Of a stretch of DNA of 64,000 bases, positions 25,501 to 33,627 are shown in pieces. How positions within the stretch are numbered: the stretch's first letter is position 1; each line of letters begins with the position of its first letter. The position numbers and the translations under genes are program-made. Origin of the DNA: Paenibacillaceae bacterium (lineage in GTDB: Bacteria > Bacillota > Clostridia > Lachnospirales > Lachnospiraceae). The stretch covers positions 37,410-101,409 of the forward strand of contig SVDS01000002.1 of the NCBI GenBank assembly GCA_015057715.1. Direction: 5' to 3'. The notes below the pieces were generated by a model that worked only from the letters and a program-made list of their open reading frames with translations, did not search any database and was not told the DNA's origin.

Positions 25501-27522
25501 TTACTGAATCATTGATATATAATGAATCTCCAGATCATAGATTCTATCCGGTGCGGTTATGGATATAATGTCACCAAAGCTGACACTGTACTGGATCTTC
25601 TTACAGACAATAGAGCTGCCAATCATAATAGAGGAATTAGATGAATGATACAAAATCATGCGCCGATCCTCATCTGCTATCAGAAATATATTATCCAGTC
25701 CTAAGTTGGCAGAAGCTTCCGGGTATTCTTTCATCAGATCCCCAAGACTGACTCTGTTGTCTTTAATCTTATACATAGGGAAGGTAAGAGGCGGGATTTC
25801 TTCATCTCCCTCAGGCTGCCCAATAAAGTAAGCATCCATTTTTCCCTGAAAACGGTTCTGCGCTTTCTTCTCGGTTATAACTTCAAGCTCAGGCTTGGGT
25901 TTATGGAATATTCTCCATATAATCCCACCAAGTATCAGGACCGCGATTAAAATCGCCCACCAATATGCCTGCCATACAGGCATAACTGCAATCAGGTACG
26001 TATAGGATATGGCTGTCTCTCCATCAGATATTTTAAAAATAACATTCTGGAGACCGGATTTAACGGGTTTAACATGTAGAACCCCTTCTTCTATGGATAC
26101 CTTGGCAGCACTGTCTGAATTTTGTTCCAGTGTATAGGCAAGGGCATCTCCATCCGAATCTGTAAAATAATCATTGAGTACAAATTTTTTTTCACCACTT
26201 AGCGGATTATATTTAATTTGATCCGGAAGAGCGCCTGCCGGTGGTGTATTCATTACTAAAACCCTGACGGTGTCAAATATGCAGGATTCCATAGCATCGT
26301 CTAAACGGCTTTCTATGTAATAAGTTCCTGATTTTGTAAGCGTTACTTCCCCTGTAATCACTCCATCTTTCACAGTTGTACTAAGGCTGCTTCGTCCGCC
26401 TTCCGATTGTCCATCTGCATAAAATTCAATTTTAGGTGTAAACCCCTTGTAAAAATTCTCATCTGAGATCACAGTCCCGGCTTCATCTTTAAAATAAATC
26501 TTAAACGGCAGCGGCTTGTTCCTGCCTGTGGACGTATCTAATTCCAAAGTTGGAATTAGATCTCTGTAACTGATCAGGTAAATCTTTAATCCCTGATTTT
26601 CTACTGTTCCTGTCTGAACAATTAATTCTCTGATGTCTTTATTCACATCTGATATTTTAGCAACAGAATAATGGAATAGATTGACCGGTTTTATCTGCTG
26701 ATCTCCGTAAATAACCGTAGTGTCACCAATCTGCTGCGGTGAGATCATCAGAACATCCATTTCATCTAAATAGGAATCATCCAGTTTAATCCGGATACTT
26801 TGACTTCCTGCGGCATAAACACCATTGGTTATTTCCTGAATTTTGTACGCCATATTGGAATTAAATATTCCATAAAGGACTTCAATCAGTGTCTCAGGTT
26901 TTTCCACTGAATAATTCTGTCCGCCTGTCTGACCTGCAATATCTTTTAAAATCTCTTTGTTCCCGTCATATTTTCCAAAAGCAACTGTATAGACCGGTAC
27001 CCCCTGGGATTTACAAGCCTCGATGGTATTCTTTAAATCTGCGTTGGAAGTTTCTAATGTTCTTCCGGTTTTAGATCCTTTTAAATCCGATTCTCCATCA
27101 GAAATCAGAACTACCATACGCTTGCGACCACTCTCCGGCCCTGACAGACCAAAAGCATAGCTTAACCCCAATCCTATATCTGTATTGCCGGAGTAGCCGG
27201 AAGCATCCATCAGGCTTTTTAAAGCGTCACGGTCTTCCTGAGACTTTACCGAAGCCGGAGCCGCTGATGTAACAATCTGATCATTGTAAGCCACAAACCC
27301 AATCCTTATGTCAGCACTGTGAACCGTATCCACAAATGCCTTGACCATTCCCACTCCTGTATGATCCGGATCATTGGTTTTCATAGAACCGCTGTAATCC
27401 ATTACAAACATCACGTCCAGCCCGTTTTTTTTACTGGCTATTTCCTCTGCGGATACAGGGAACGTAACAGATAGAAAAGCAAAACATAATAGTACCGCCA
27501 ATACTCCATTTAATCTCTTCAT
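25501..27522 (-). CDS. Secreted von Willebrand A protein with transmembrane helix and FHA-like cytoplasmic tail
   Basis: 673 residues from the ATG at 27522; a GTG at 27534 is less likely. A signal peptide (RLNGVLAVLLCFAFLSVTF) precedes a vWA domain with the MIDAS motif DYSGS near residue 40, plus TDIGLG and SDGESD. Ig/cadherin-like extracellular segments follow. A membrane helix lies at about 517-537 (WAILIAVLILGGIIWRIF). The C-terminal 100 residues form a cytoplasmic beta sandwich (SVSFGDIISI) that looks FHA-like. This topology could link an extracellular adhesion or wall contact to the inner apparatus. A LytTR-type promoter and tandem Spo0A boxes precede it. Confidence 0.75.
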   Translation of the reverse strand: MKRLNGVLAVLLCFAFLSVTFPVSAEEIASKKNGLDVMFVMDYSGSMKTNDPDHTGVGMVKAFVDTVHSADIRIGFVAYNDQIVTSAAPASVKSQEDRDALKSLMDASGYSGNTDIGLGLSYAFGLSGPESGRKRMVVLISDGESDLKGSKTGRTLETSNADLKNTIEACKSQGVPVYTVAFGKYDGNKEILKDIAGQTGGQNYSVEKPETLIEVLYGIFNSNMAYKIQEITNGVYAAGSQSIRIKLDDSYLDEMDVLMISPQQIGDTTVIYGDQQIKPVNLFHYSVAKISDVNKDIRELIVQTGTVENQGLKIYLISYRDLIPTLELDTSTGRNKPLPFKIYFKDEAGTVISDENFYKGFTPKIEFYADGQSEGGRSSLSTTVKDGVITGEVTLTKSGTYYIESRLDDAMESCIFDTVRVLVMNTPPAGALPDQIKYNPLSGEKKFVLNDYFTDSDGDALAYTLEQNSDSAAKVSIEEGVLHVKPVKSGLQNVIFKISDGETAISYTYLIAVMPVWQAYWWAILIAVLILGGIIWRIFHKPKPELEVITEKKAQNRFQGKMDAYFIGQPEGDEEIPPLTFPMYKIKDNRVSLGDLMKEYPEASANLGLDNIFLIADEDRRMILYHSSNSSIMIGSSIVCKKIQYSVSFGDIISITAPDRIYDLEIHYISMIQ

Positions 27523-27557
27523 ATACGTCCACACCTTTGTATTAATTTGTTAGTTAC

Positions 27558-27622
27558 ATTATAATACAAAAATAAGCAAAAAAACCGTTCATGTAATTTT
27601 TAGCACGCTACATGTAATATTT
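27558..27622 (-). promoter_or_regulatory. Promoter of the vWA gene with LytTR-type direct repeats
   Basis: The minus strand has a perfect -10 (TATAAT, 27558-27563) and a poor -35 (GGTTTT, 27581-27586) at 17 bp. Just upstream lie two direct repeats, AAAAATTACATG (27590-27601) and AAATATTACATG (27611-27622), exactly 21 bp apart. Two 9-bp sites at about 21 bp spacing and next to a weak -35 are the hallmark of LytTR-family activators. The same layout recurs at 29219-29283. Confidence 0.7.
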
Positions 27623-27651
27623 GGTAAAAAACTGTCAGATTTTTGCTTTGA

Positions 27652-27668
27652 TTCGACATTTTTCGACA
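27652..27668 (-). promoter_or_regulatory. Tandem Spo0A boxes
   Basis: Two exact TGTCGAA sequences on the minus strand (27662-27668 and 27652-27658) are separated by three A residues, a 10-bp register. This matches the tandem 0A-box arrangement bound by Spo0A dimers. They lie about 100 bp upstream of the predicted transcription start of the vWA gene, inside the gap after the lipoprotein gene. Confidence 0.6.
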
Positions 27669-27687
27669 TAAATTACGTGACCTATCA

Positions 27688-29181
27688 TCAACTGAAGGGC
27701 AAAATCAGACTATCAATATCTGAATTATTCAGGTAATCAGCAGGCAGGATTCCTGCATACCTGTAATCAAGACCAAGCAGCAAATAAAGCTCACCGCCAA
27801 GTTCCCTGATATACCATCTGTCCTCATATTTCATGGTATCAATACAAATAATATAGCGGACACCATTTAGTTCAAACGCAGCAGCGATGCTTTCTATATC
27901 ATCTGCACCGTAAGCCTTCATCCTCATGAGTTTTATATCCTGAAAATCATCTGACCCATAAGACTCTGACATTTTTTCCGGACTAATATATCCAAGAATT
28001 TTTATGGTACTAGTATTCAAACGTTTCGGCAATTCTGATAACGCAAAAGATACATCCAAGTCTTCCGTCTGAACCAGATCAGCCGTATCAATTTCCGAGA
28101 AGACTCCCAATGCTGTGTATTGTTCTAATAAATTCAACCGAATGTCATTTTTTCTGCTTTCAATGTTTAAATCTCTGGTGAAATCAGTTACAGATGGGAA
28201 ATTGAATTCCTGCTGCATAAAAATATAAGCCCCAGTGTTTTCCAGTCTGTTTCGAAAATCAAAATGATCCACGTAGCTCTCCACTGCAAATGTACCAATC
28301 ATCTTGTCCTGTTCATTGGCTGCAAGATATTCCACGTATTTTCTGACCGCCATCTGAGACGAATCGAAGCCACCTGTTTCCTCGTTGGTATCAGCAGCCC
28401 CTACTGCCCCATGCCCTGCTTCTGCCTCTAATAAGTTTTTTGAAAAATCAGGCACCAATTGATTCAGAATCTGCTCATCCGCTGTTTCTAACGAGAGTGT
28501 CCCTACCTCTTTTCTTTCCATTCCTGACATATTGGCAAAGATTCCGCCTAACTGGTGATTAAACCACCGGCCGTCCTTTCTTATTACATCAAATATCAAA
28601 AAGAACTTTCTGCCATCCACCTCAATAGCGGCAACACAGCTTACCATCTTATCCCCACCATATCGTTTTGCTATTCTGATTAAATTTTCCTGATGTTTTT
28701 GATTCGTGTAAGCATCATCTAAATCTCCAGGGTCAACAAATCCCACCAGCTTCACTGAATTAAGATCCACAGCCTTTATACTGCTCTCCAGATTATCGAC
28801 AAATGCCTTTACCTCCGCTGTATTTTTTAGACGCACAGGTCCCTCATCCAAACCAAGCCCGCAAAGAATTGCATATTGACGCATAATATCATCTGTATCC
28901 AGATTTTCTGAAAAGGTATCTGTCATGTACTTTAAATTACTCTCCCTAAGCCCTGTTAAATAACCCTTAACTGCACTCTCCGGAGAATCAAATCCAGTCT
29001 GTGCAGTTGCCGGGGAGGTATTTATAAAACCTTCCTGCAAAGGCAATTTAAACTGCATCTGTGAGATAACCTTTTTCCCTTCTAAAAGCTCAGAACTCTC
29101 CCGTGCAGAACATGCACACACGAATCCAGATACCAGAAATGCTGCTGCAACTGCAAAAACGAATTTACCACGTTTAATCAT
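27688..29181 (-). CDS. Putative lipoprotein with internal duplication
   Basis: 497 residues from the ATG at 29181, chosen because AGGGAG lies 9 nt upstream and the predicted transcription start is only about 7 nt before the alternative ATG at 29205. The N-terminus is a compact signal peptide (KRGKFVFAVAAAFLVSGF) ending in a VCAC lipobox-like site. The mature chain has two similar halves. Each begins with an S-A-V-K-Y-type helix (SPESAVKGYLTGLRESNLKY; SSQMAVRKYVEYLAANEQDK) and ends with a beta sheet bearing a RWF/RWY-like motif (KDGRWFNHQLGG; YEDRWYIRELGG). This resembles DUF4878/NTF2-like repeats. It probably anchors on the outer face of the membrane. It is the first gene of the structural operon. 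Confidence 0.65.
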   Translation of the reverse strand: MIKRGKFVFAVAAAFLVSGFVCACSARESSELLEGKKVISQMQFKLPLQEGFINTSPATAQTGFDSPESAVKGYLTGLRESNLKYMTDTFSENLDTDDIMRQYAILCGLGLDEGPVRLKNTAEVKAFVDNLESSIKAVDLNSVKLVGFVDPGDLDDAYTNQKHQENLIRIAKRYGGDKMVSCVAAIEVDGRKFFLIFDVIRKDGRWFNHQLGGIFANMSGMERKEVGTLSLETADEQILNQLVPDFSKNLLEAEAGHGAVGAADTNEETGGFDSSQMAVRKYVEYLAANEQDKMIGTFAVESYVDHFDFRNRLENTGAYIFMQQEFNFPSVTDFTRDLNIESRKNDIRLNLLEQYTALGVFSEIDTADLVQTEDLDVSFALSELPKRLNTSTIKILGYISPEKMSESYGSDDFQDIKLMRMKAYGADDIESIAAAFELNGVRYIICIDTMKYEDRWYIRELGGELYLLLGLDYRYAGILPADYLNNSDIDSLILPFS

Positions 29182-29218
29182 TTTCATACACTCCCTTAAT
29201 TTCATGACTTTCAGTTAC

Positions 29219-29283
29219 ATTATAATGCATATATGGACAAAAAAACCATTCATGTAATTTTTAGCACCCTACATGTAATTTTT
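29219..29283 (-). promoter_or_regulatory. Promoter of the lipoprotein gene with LytTR-type direct repeats
   Basis: It carries the same array as at 27558-27622. The -10 is TATAAT (29219-29224), the weak -35 GGTTTT is at 29242-29247, and the direct repeats AAAAATTACATG lie at 29251-29262 and 29272-29283, again 21 bp apart. The distance from -10 to proximal repeat is identical in both copies. It marks the start of the structural operon right after the regulator terminator. Confidence 0.72.
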
Positions 29284-29311
29284 GGTTATTTAGTATCGGA
29301 TAAATAAAAAC

Positions 29312-29343
29312 AAAAAAAGAAAAGCAGCTATTAACTGCTTTTC
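29312..29343 (-). terminator. Rho-independent terminator of the regulator operon
   Basis: The minus-strand stem GAAAAGCAG / CTGCTTTTC with a 7-nt loop is followed by TTTTTTTG. It ends the transcript of the LytTR regulator and membrane protein, and separates it from the structural operon promoter 30 bp further on. Confidence 0.85.
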
Positions 29344-29366
29344 AAATTTACCATAATTATGAAATA

Positions 29367-30086
29367 TTAAATTTCCACAACATAGACCTCATTCTGCTTT
29401 CCATCCCACATAAACAATAACACAGCACAAATCCTAACCATATAAGGCACCATCCACTGGTTAAAAATGGTATATCCAGGCGTTGGTGCGGTCATCTGGC
29501 TGAAAAATCCATAGGAATCCATGTCCGACATAAAGATCTGATAACCCTGCCACTCTCTAAAAGAGAATATACCAGCTAAGCCAATTGTTATGACCGCTCC
29601 TGCAGCAAAATGCATGAAACTGCATTGATCTACACGTATAGCCTGGTTTTTATTTTTCATAGACATTCTCATTACAATTATTACCATAGAAAATACCATA
29701 ACTATTTTAATCGCCATTATCATCGTGATAGCTACGGGATATGATTCAATATAGGTTGAAAACAGGATATTAAAAATATATATTATTATTCTTTCCAAAA
29801 TGACTCCTATAATAAGATATAAATATAGAGCCTTTTTATACCCCTGCCACTCACCGTCTCTTTTCGACCTCCAGTCTGATAAAATTAATAACAGGATAAG
29901 CACTTCTCCATATATAACAGCTATTTCCAAAAGAGACTGAAGCAAATAGTGAACAGGGGAAGGAAGCGGCGGAAATAATATAATCACATCCCAAAATGTG
30001 CGGCTAACAAACCTGCGGCTTCCTTCCAGCCAGACAATCCCCCCCATCAACATCATAATAAAGTAATATTTTAATCTTTTTGTCAT
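29367..30086 (-). CDS. Polytopic membrane protein of the LytTR regulatory pair
   Basis: 239 residues with about six hydrophobic helices, for example YYFIMMLMGGIVWLEG near the start, then LLEIAVIYGEVLILLLILSD, YLIIGVILERIIIYIFNILF and a conserved-looking FMHFAAGAVITIGLAGIFSF. There is no kinase or other catalytic motif. The gene follows the LytTR regulator gene by 26 bp and shares its terminator. Membrane partners encoded beside LytTR regulators often inhibit them, as in the HdrRM/BrsRM systems of streptococci. A similar signal-coupling role is plausible but inferred. Confidence 0.6.
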   Translation of the reverse strand: MTKRLKYYFIMMLMGGIVWLEGSRRFVSRTFWDVIILFPPLPSPVHYLLQSLLEIAVIYGEVLILLLILSDWRSKRDGEWQGYKKALYLYLIIGVILERIIIYIFNILFSTYIESYPVAITMIMAIKIVMVFSMVIIVMRMSMKNKNQAIRVDQCSFMHFAAGAVITIGLAGIFSFREWQGYQIFMSDMDSYGFFSQMTAPTPGYTIFNQWMVPYMVRICAVLLFMWDGKQNEVYVVEI

Positions 30087-30112
30087 CTACTCCCCCATTT
30101 ACCTGGCAGTTT

Positions 30113-30835
30113 TTAAACCTGGCACCACCCCATGGTATCATACATAATTTCTTCCACTTCCTTACGCCTGCTGCGGCTGACTGGCAGACAGGTTCCATCC
30201 ATTAATTCCACTACGTCATTAGAGATTCTGGCAATCTGGGTGAAACTCACCAGATAAGACTGGTGTATTCTGATAAAACGAATCTTACGGTCTTTTAATT
30301 CGTTTTCTATTTCCTCCAGACTTTTGTATAGTCTGTGACGGCCCTCTTCACATGCAATTTCAGTCAGTCGGAGCTTGCTTTCAAAATACAGCACTTTCTT
30401 TAAATATACCTGACTCTCTGTTCTGCCATATTTGAAGTGGTAATATAAGTCTTTTGTCTCAATCAGATTTAATATGTGGCTGAAATTATTATTGAATTCA
30501 GGATCCCTTACGGGCTTAACAAGGTATCCGATTGGCGCTGAGCGAAAGGCCTGATTGATGTATCTCTGATGAGATGTCATAAATACAATTTGTACCATGC
30601 GGTCGTATTCACGGATTCGTTCTGCTGCCATCAATCCGTTCATACGTCTCATCTCAATATCCATATAAATGATGTCGAAACGCTTTCCTAAATAAACAGC
30701 TCTGACAATTTCATCACCGTCACAGAAGGTCTCCACATCCAGATTCATTTCTCTCTCAATCCCAATCCTGCGTAAACGCGTTTCTGCTTCCAACAGCAGC
30801 AGATGGTCATCATCACATACTCCTATTTTTAACAT
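30113..30835 (-). CDS. LytTR-family response regulator
   Basis: 240 residues from the ATG at 30835, preceded by GGAGGAGAGGCC; a longer frame to 30901 lacks a site. A receiver domain has the acidic triad CDDD near residue 8, the phosphoacceptor Asp in IIYMDIEM near residue 55 and the Lys in LVKPV near 105. Residues about 140-235 are a LytTR DNA-binding domain (VYLKKVLYFESKLRLTEI, FIRIHQSYLVSFTQIARISN, LPVSRSRR). It is the nearest regulator to the twin promoters with 21-bp repeats and is their likely activator. No histidine kinase gene is adjacent. Confidence 0.85.
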   Translation of the reverse strand: MLKIGVCDDDHLLLLEAETRLRRIGIEREMNLDVETFCDGDEIVRAVYLGKRFDIIYMDIEMRRMNGLMAAERIREYDRMVQIVFMTSHQRYINQAFRSAPIGYLVKPVRDPEFNNNFSHILNLIETKDLYYHFKYGRTESQVYLKKVLYFESKLRLTEIACEEGRHRLYKSLEEIENELKDRKIRFIRIHQSYLVSFTQIARISNDVVELMDGTCLPVSRSRRKEVEEIMYDTMGWCQV

Positions 30836-31097
30836 GGCCTCTCCTCCTATTATCCAGCAATCTCCGAAATCAGTTTTTCTACAGATTTGCTTCTTCATCA
30901 AATGTTAATGGTATGCTAATTATGTTTCTTAACGGTCTCAGCATATAACTATTTTCGACAACTTTCAACCCAAGTGCCAAAATTATACACGTTGAGTTCC
31001 AAAATTGACACATTCCAATTTTAAAAAGTTACTTTTTTTACAACAAAACAATATTTTTTTATGAATTTATAATTGTTAATTTTAACATGTTCTTTAT
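30836..31097 (-). promoter_or_regulatory. Regulator upstream region: putative promoter, 22-bp repeats and a single Spo0A box
   Basis: This non-coding stretch precedes the LytTR regulator. On the minus strand a TATAAT -10 lies at 30982-30987. A pair of AATTTTGG repeats lies at 30977-30984 and 30999-31006, 22 bp apart, so the regulator may act on its own promoter. One exact TGTCGAA (30954-30960) lies downstream of the -10, where Spo0A binding would be expected to repress. The stretch 31021-31097 is A/T-rich and otherwise featureless. Confidence 0.45.
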
Positions 31098-31157
31098 GAA
31101 AAAACAAAAAAGGAATGAGCATCACGCTCCTAAAATAGAAGCATTTCGCTCATTCCT
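31098..31157 (-). terminator. Terminator of the cyclic-di-GMP gene
   Basis: The minus-strand stem AGGAATGAGC / GCTCATTCCT encloses a 27-nt loop that contains a smaller hairpin-forming sequence, and is followed by TTTTTTGTTTTTT. It lies 18 bp after the stop codon of the gene at 31175. Confidence 0.8.
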
Positions 31158-31174
31158 GTTAATATTATAACAAT

Positions 31175-32917
31175 CTAGGCACCGGTTCCGGATTTATTAA
31201 TAACTTTATCAATGAATATAGATACATACTCTTTACAAAACTGTGTTCCTGCTCCCTTTAAAAGCTCACTGACTGCAATTTCCTTTGGCAGCGCGTGGCG
31301 GTAGCTTCGTTCACTGATCATGGCGTCATAAGCATCTGCTATGGCAATAATTCTGGACTGTATGGGGATTTCTTTTCCCTTCAGCCCTTTGGGGTATCCG
31401 CTTCCATCCCAGCGTTCATGATGGGCAAGCACGTAATCTGCCATTTCTGAAAGCTCATTTACTGTACTTAAGATGCGGTATCCGATTTCGGGATGCTTTT
31501 TTATCTCTCCCCATTCATCTAAATCAAGCTTTCCGTTCTTATTAAGAATACCTTCTTCAATGGCTACCTTGCCAATATCGTGAAGAAGGCCAACTGTTTT
31601 TAATTCCTTGATGTCATCTTCCTGAAGTTCCAGCGCTTCCCCCATCTTTTCACACAGTTCTGATACACGAAGGGAATGCTGTTCCTCCCGGAAGTTCTTT
31701 TCATGAAGTGCTGCCATGATGGTGTAAATGGTCTTTCCCCTCATGCTGGGACTTTCCATCAGCTTTTTCCGATACATGAAATCTTCGGCTTTTTTTAAAA
31801 CTTCTGTAATGGAATCATCACTGCTGCACTTTATGCTGTATCCGAAAGAGATGGAAAGCATGATTTTATTCACAGCCTGAGCCTTTGCCATGTCACTCAT
31901 GGATGAAATCATCTTTTTAATCTCTTTTTCGCCTGTACCCGGTGAAAAGATCACAAATTCATCTCCTCCCAGCCGGCATATGATATCATGGCTGCGGGTG
32001 TTGTTCATCAGAACTGCCGCTGCTTTTCGTATGTATTCGTCTCCAGCAGCATGTCCGAAAGAATCATTGATCAGTTTCAGACCATTAATGTCTGCCATGG
32101 TAATTACCAGAGGATAGTTAAACTCCTGGTCCAAAACTTTCAGCTGCTCTTCAAAATACCTTCTGTTATACAAACCAGTGAGCGGATCATGAAAGCTTAA
32201 ATAATTCAGCCTTTCCTGAGCCTGCCTTCGCTCGGTTATATTATTGACAATGAGGGCCAGCTGGTTTTTGCCTGGGCAGAAAACAATCACCTCATAATAT
32301 GTGCTTGTCCTGTTCCGGAACCGTTCATAGCGGGCTGGTTCCCCTGTTTTCACAGTCTTTGCAAGCAGCTCCCATATATCAGGATCCAGTGTGTCATGTA
32401 TGTCACAAAAATATCCTCCCAGCACAGATTCTTCCTTGTCACAGGCCAGTTCCTCATAGCAGGGATTTACATCAATCAGCCTGTAGTGCCTGATGTCGGT
32501 TTCATTCTCTCCCTCAAACAGTGCCATCCCAAGCTGCATATGAGCTATAATAGTCCGGTATTTTTCTTCACTTTCCATAAGCATCTGATCATAAAGACCG
32601 ATCTTTTTATATTGCATCTTCAGTTCTTTATAACTTTTGCTCAGTTCCTCTTCTGCGGCACCTGCTTTGTTGAGTAGTCTCAACATCACATAGTATAAAA
32701 ATGCGGAAGTACAAAATACAAATAAGACTCCCTTCCCCATGCTAAAAAGCATGAATGAACGGGAATTGCTGACAATGGCAGGAACCAATCTGTCAGAACA
32801 CAAAATCCAGAACAAACCAAGCAGAAAATAAGCCACGCAGATCTTAAGTCCTTCCTGCTTTAATTCCTTTCTGCTCTTATTTAACATAAGGAAATGTTCC
32901 CTCAGCCTTTTCCACAT
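31175..32917 (-). CDS. Membrane PAS-GGDEF-HD-GYP cyclic-di-GMP protein
   Basis: 580 residues. Two hydrophobic helices (ICVAYFLLGLFWILCS, GVLFVFCTSAFLYYVMLRLL) are followed by a PAS-like domain (about 120-235), a GGDEF domain with intact RLGGDEFVIFS near residue 315, and an HD-GYP domain with LLHDIGKV and HHERWDGSGYPKGLKGKEIP near 495. It could both make and degrade cyclic di-GMP. HHE and GYP residues are intact; balance of the two activities cannot be read from sequence. The start has a strong AAAGGAGGGG site. It stands alone between terminators. Confidence 0.9.
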   Translation of the reverse strand: MWKRLREHFLMLNKSRKELKQEGLKICVAYFLLGLFWILCSDRLVPAIVSNSRSFMLFSMGKGVLFVFCTSAFLYYVMLRLLNKAGAAEEELSKSYKELKMQYKKIGLYDQMLMESEEKYRTIIAHMQLGMALFEGENETDIRHYRLIDVNPCYEELACDKEESVLGGYFCDIHDTLDPDIWELLAKTVKTGEPARYERFRNRTSTYYEVIVFCPGKNQLALIVNNITERRQAQERLNYLSFHDPLTGLYNRRYFEEQLKVLDQEFNYPLVITMADINGLKLINDSFGHAAGDEYIRKAAAVLMNNTRSHDIICRLGGDEFVIFSPGTGEKEIKKMISSMSDMAKAQAVNKIMLSISFGYSIKCSSDDSITEVLKKAEDFMYRKKLMESPSMRGKTIYTIMAALHEKNFREEQHSLRVSELCEKMGEALELQEDDIKELKTVGLLHDIGKVAIEEGILNKNGKLDLDEWGEIKKHPEIGYRILSTVNELSEMADYVLAHHERWDGSGYPKGLKGKEIPIQSRIIAIADAYDAMISERSYRHALPKEIAVSELLKGAGTQFCKEYVSIFIDKVINKSGTGA

Positions 32918-32940
32918 ACCGCCCCTCCTTTGATGATTTC

Positions 32941-32969
32941 ATTATACACGATTTTCATTCTTCTGAAAA
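32941..32969 (-). promoter_or_regulatory. Probable promoter of the GGDEF/HD-GYP gene
   Basis: The minus strand has a TATAAT -10 at 32941-32946 and a weak -35-like TTTTCA about 18 bp upstream. The start codon at 32917 follows a GGAGG site. Confidence 0.4.
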
Positions 32970-33011
32970 CAAATAAGTGATATTTTTCTATAGTTGGATA
33001 AAACTGGCAAT

Positions 33012-33038
33012 AAAAAAACACGGTATGAAATAGCCGTG
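33012..33038 (-). terminator. Terminator after mocA
   Basis: The minus-strand stem CACGG / CCGTG with a 10-nt loop is followed by TTTTTTT. It lies 14 bp after the mocA stop and closes the molybdenum-hydroxylase accessory operon. Confidence 0.8.
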
Positions 33039-33051
33039 CCTTTCTGACAGT

Positions 33052-33627
33052 TTATTCTAATTGATCGGACATGTTGTCAATGTCTTTTAATTCAGCAGCG
33101 CTTTTTGCTTCTAATAGAAAAACATCAGACGGATGGGATCTGATTATCTTCTTTCCCCCTCTGTCTCCCGTAAGCTCCATCAGCTCTCTTTTGTAGCTGC
33201 CTGCAAATATGGCAGGATTACCGGGCTCTCCTCTAAAACACAAACATGCAAGTCCCTTTTTGCTTTCATAAAATCCATTCACCAGAGCTTCTATGGTTTT
33301 AGACTTTAAATAAGGCTGATCACAGACTGCAAATAAAAAATCCGTATTTACATGTTCTAATTCCTTTAACGCCAGATGAATGGAATGAGAGATCCCCAGC
33401 CTGCTGTCCCTGTTTACAATGATTTTATATCCGGAGTCTTTCATAAACTCCATAATCTCATCATATTGGGTAACTATGAGTTTTCTGGAAAACAAATCTT
33501 TTGGAAGCTGGTCGATTTCTTCTATAATATAACGGTACATAGGCTTTCCATTGATTTTATAAAGCAGCTTATTGCCATTGAACCTTACGCTGTCCCCCGC
33601 TGCCAGAAGAATCAGTGTCATATTCAT
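33052..33627 (-). CDS. mocA: MocA-type molybdenum cofactor nucleotidyltransferase
   Basis: 191 residues, a nucleotidyltransferase of the MobA/MocA type. The N-terminal nucleotide loop is LLAAGDSVRFNGNKLLYKIN (LAAG...R.G..K signature), FAVCDQPYLK carries the metal-binding Asp, and GEPGNPAIFAG binds the cofactor. MocA transfers CMP to molybdopterin for xanthine-dehydrogenase-type hydroxylases. Its gene overlaps yqeB by 4 bp in a cluster for a selenium-dependent molybdenum hydroxylase, which fits cofactor supply to xdh. Confidence 0.8.
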   Translation of the reverse strand: MNMTLILLAAGDSVRFNGNKLLYKINGKPMYRYIIEEIDQLPKDLFSRKLIVTQYDEIMEFMKDSGYKIIVNRDSRLGISHSIHLALKELEHVNTDFLFAVCDQPYLKSKTIEALVNGFYESKKGLACLCFRGEPGNPAIFAGSYKRELMELTGDRGGKKIIRSHPSDVFLLEAKSAAELKDIDNMSDQLE

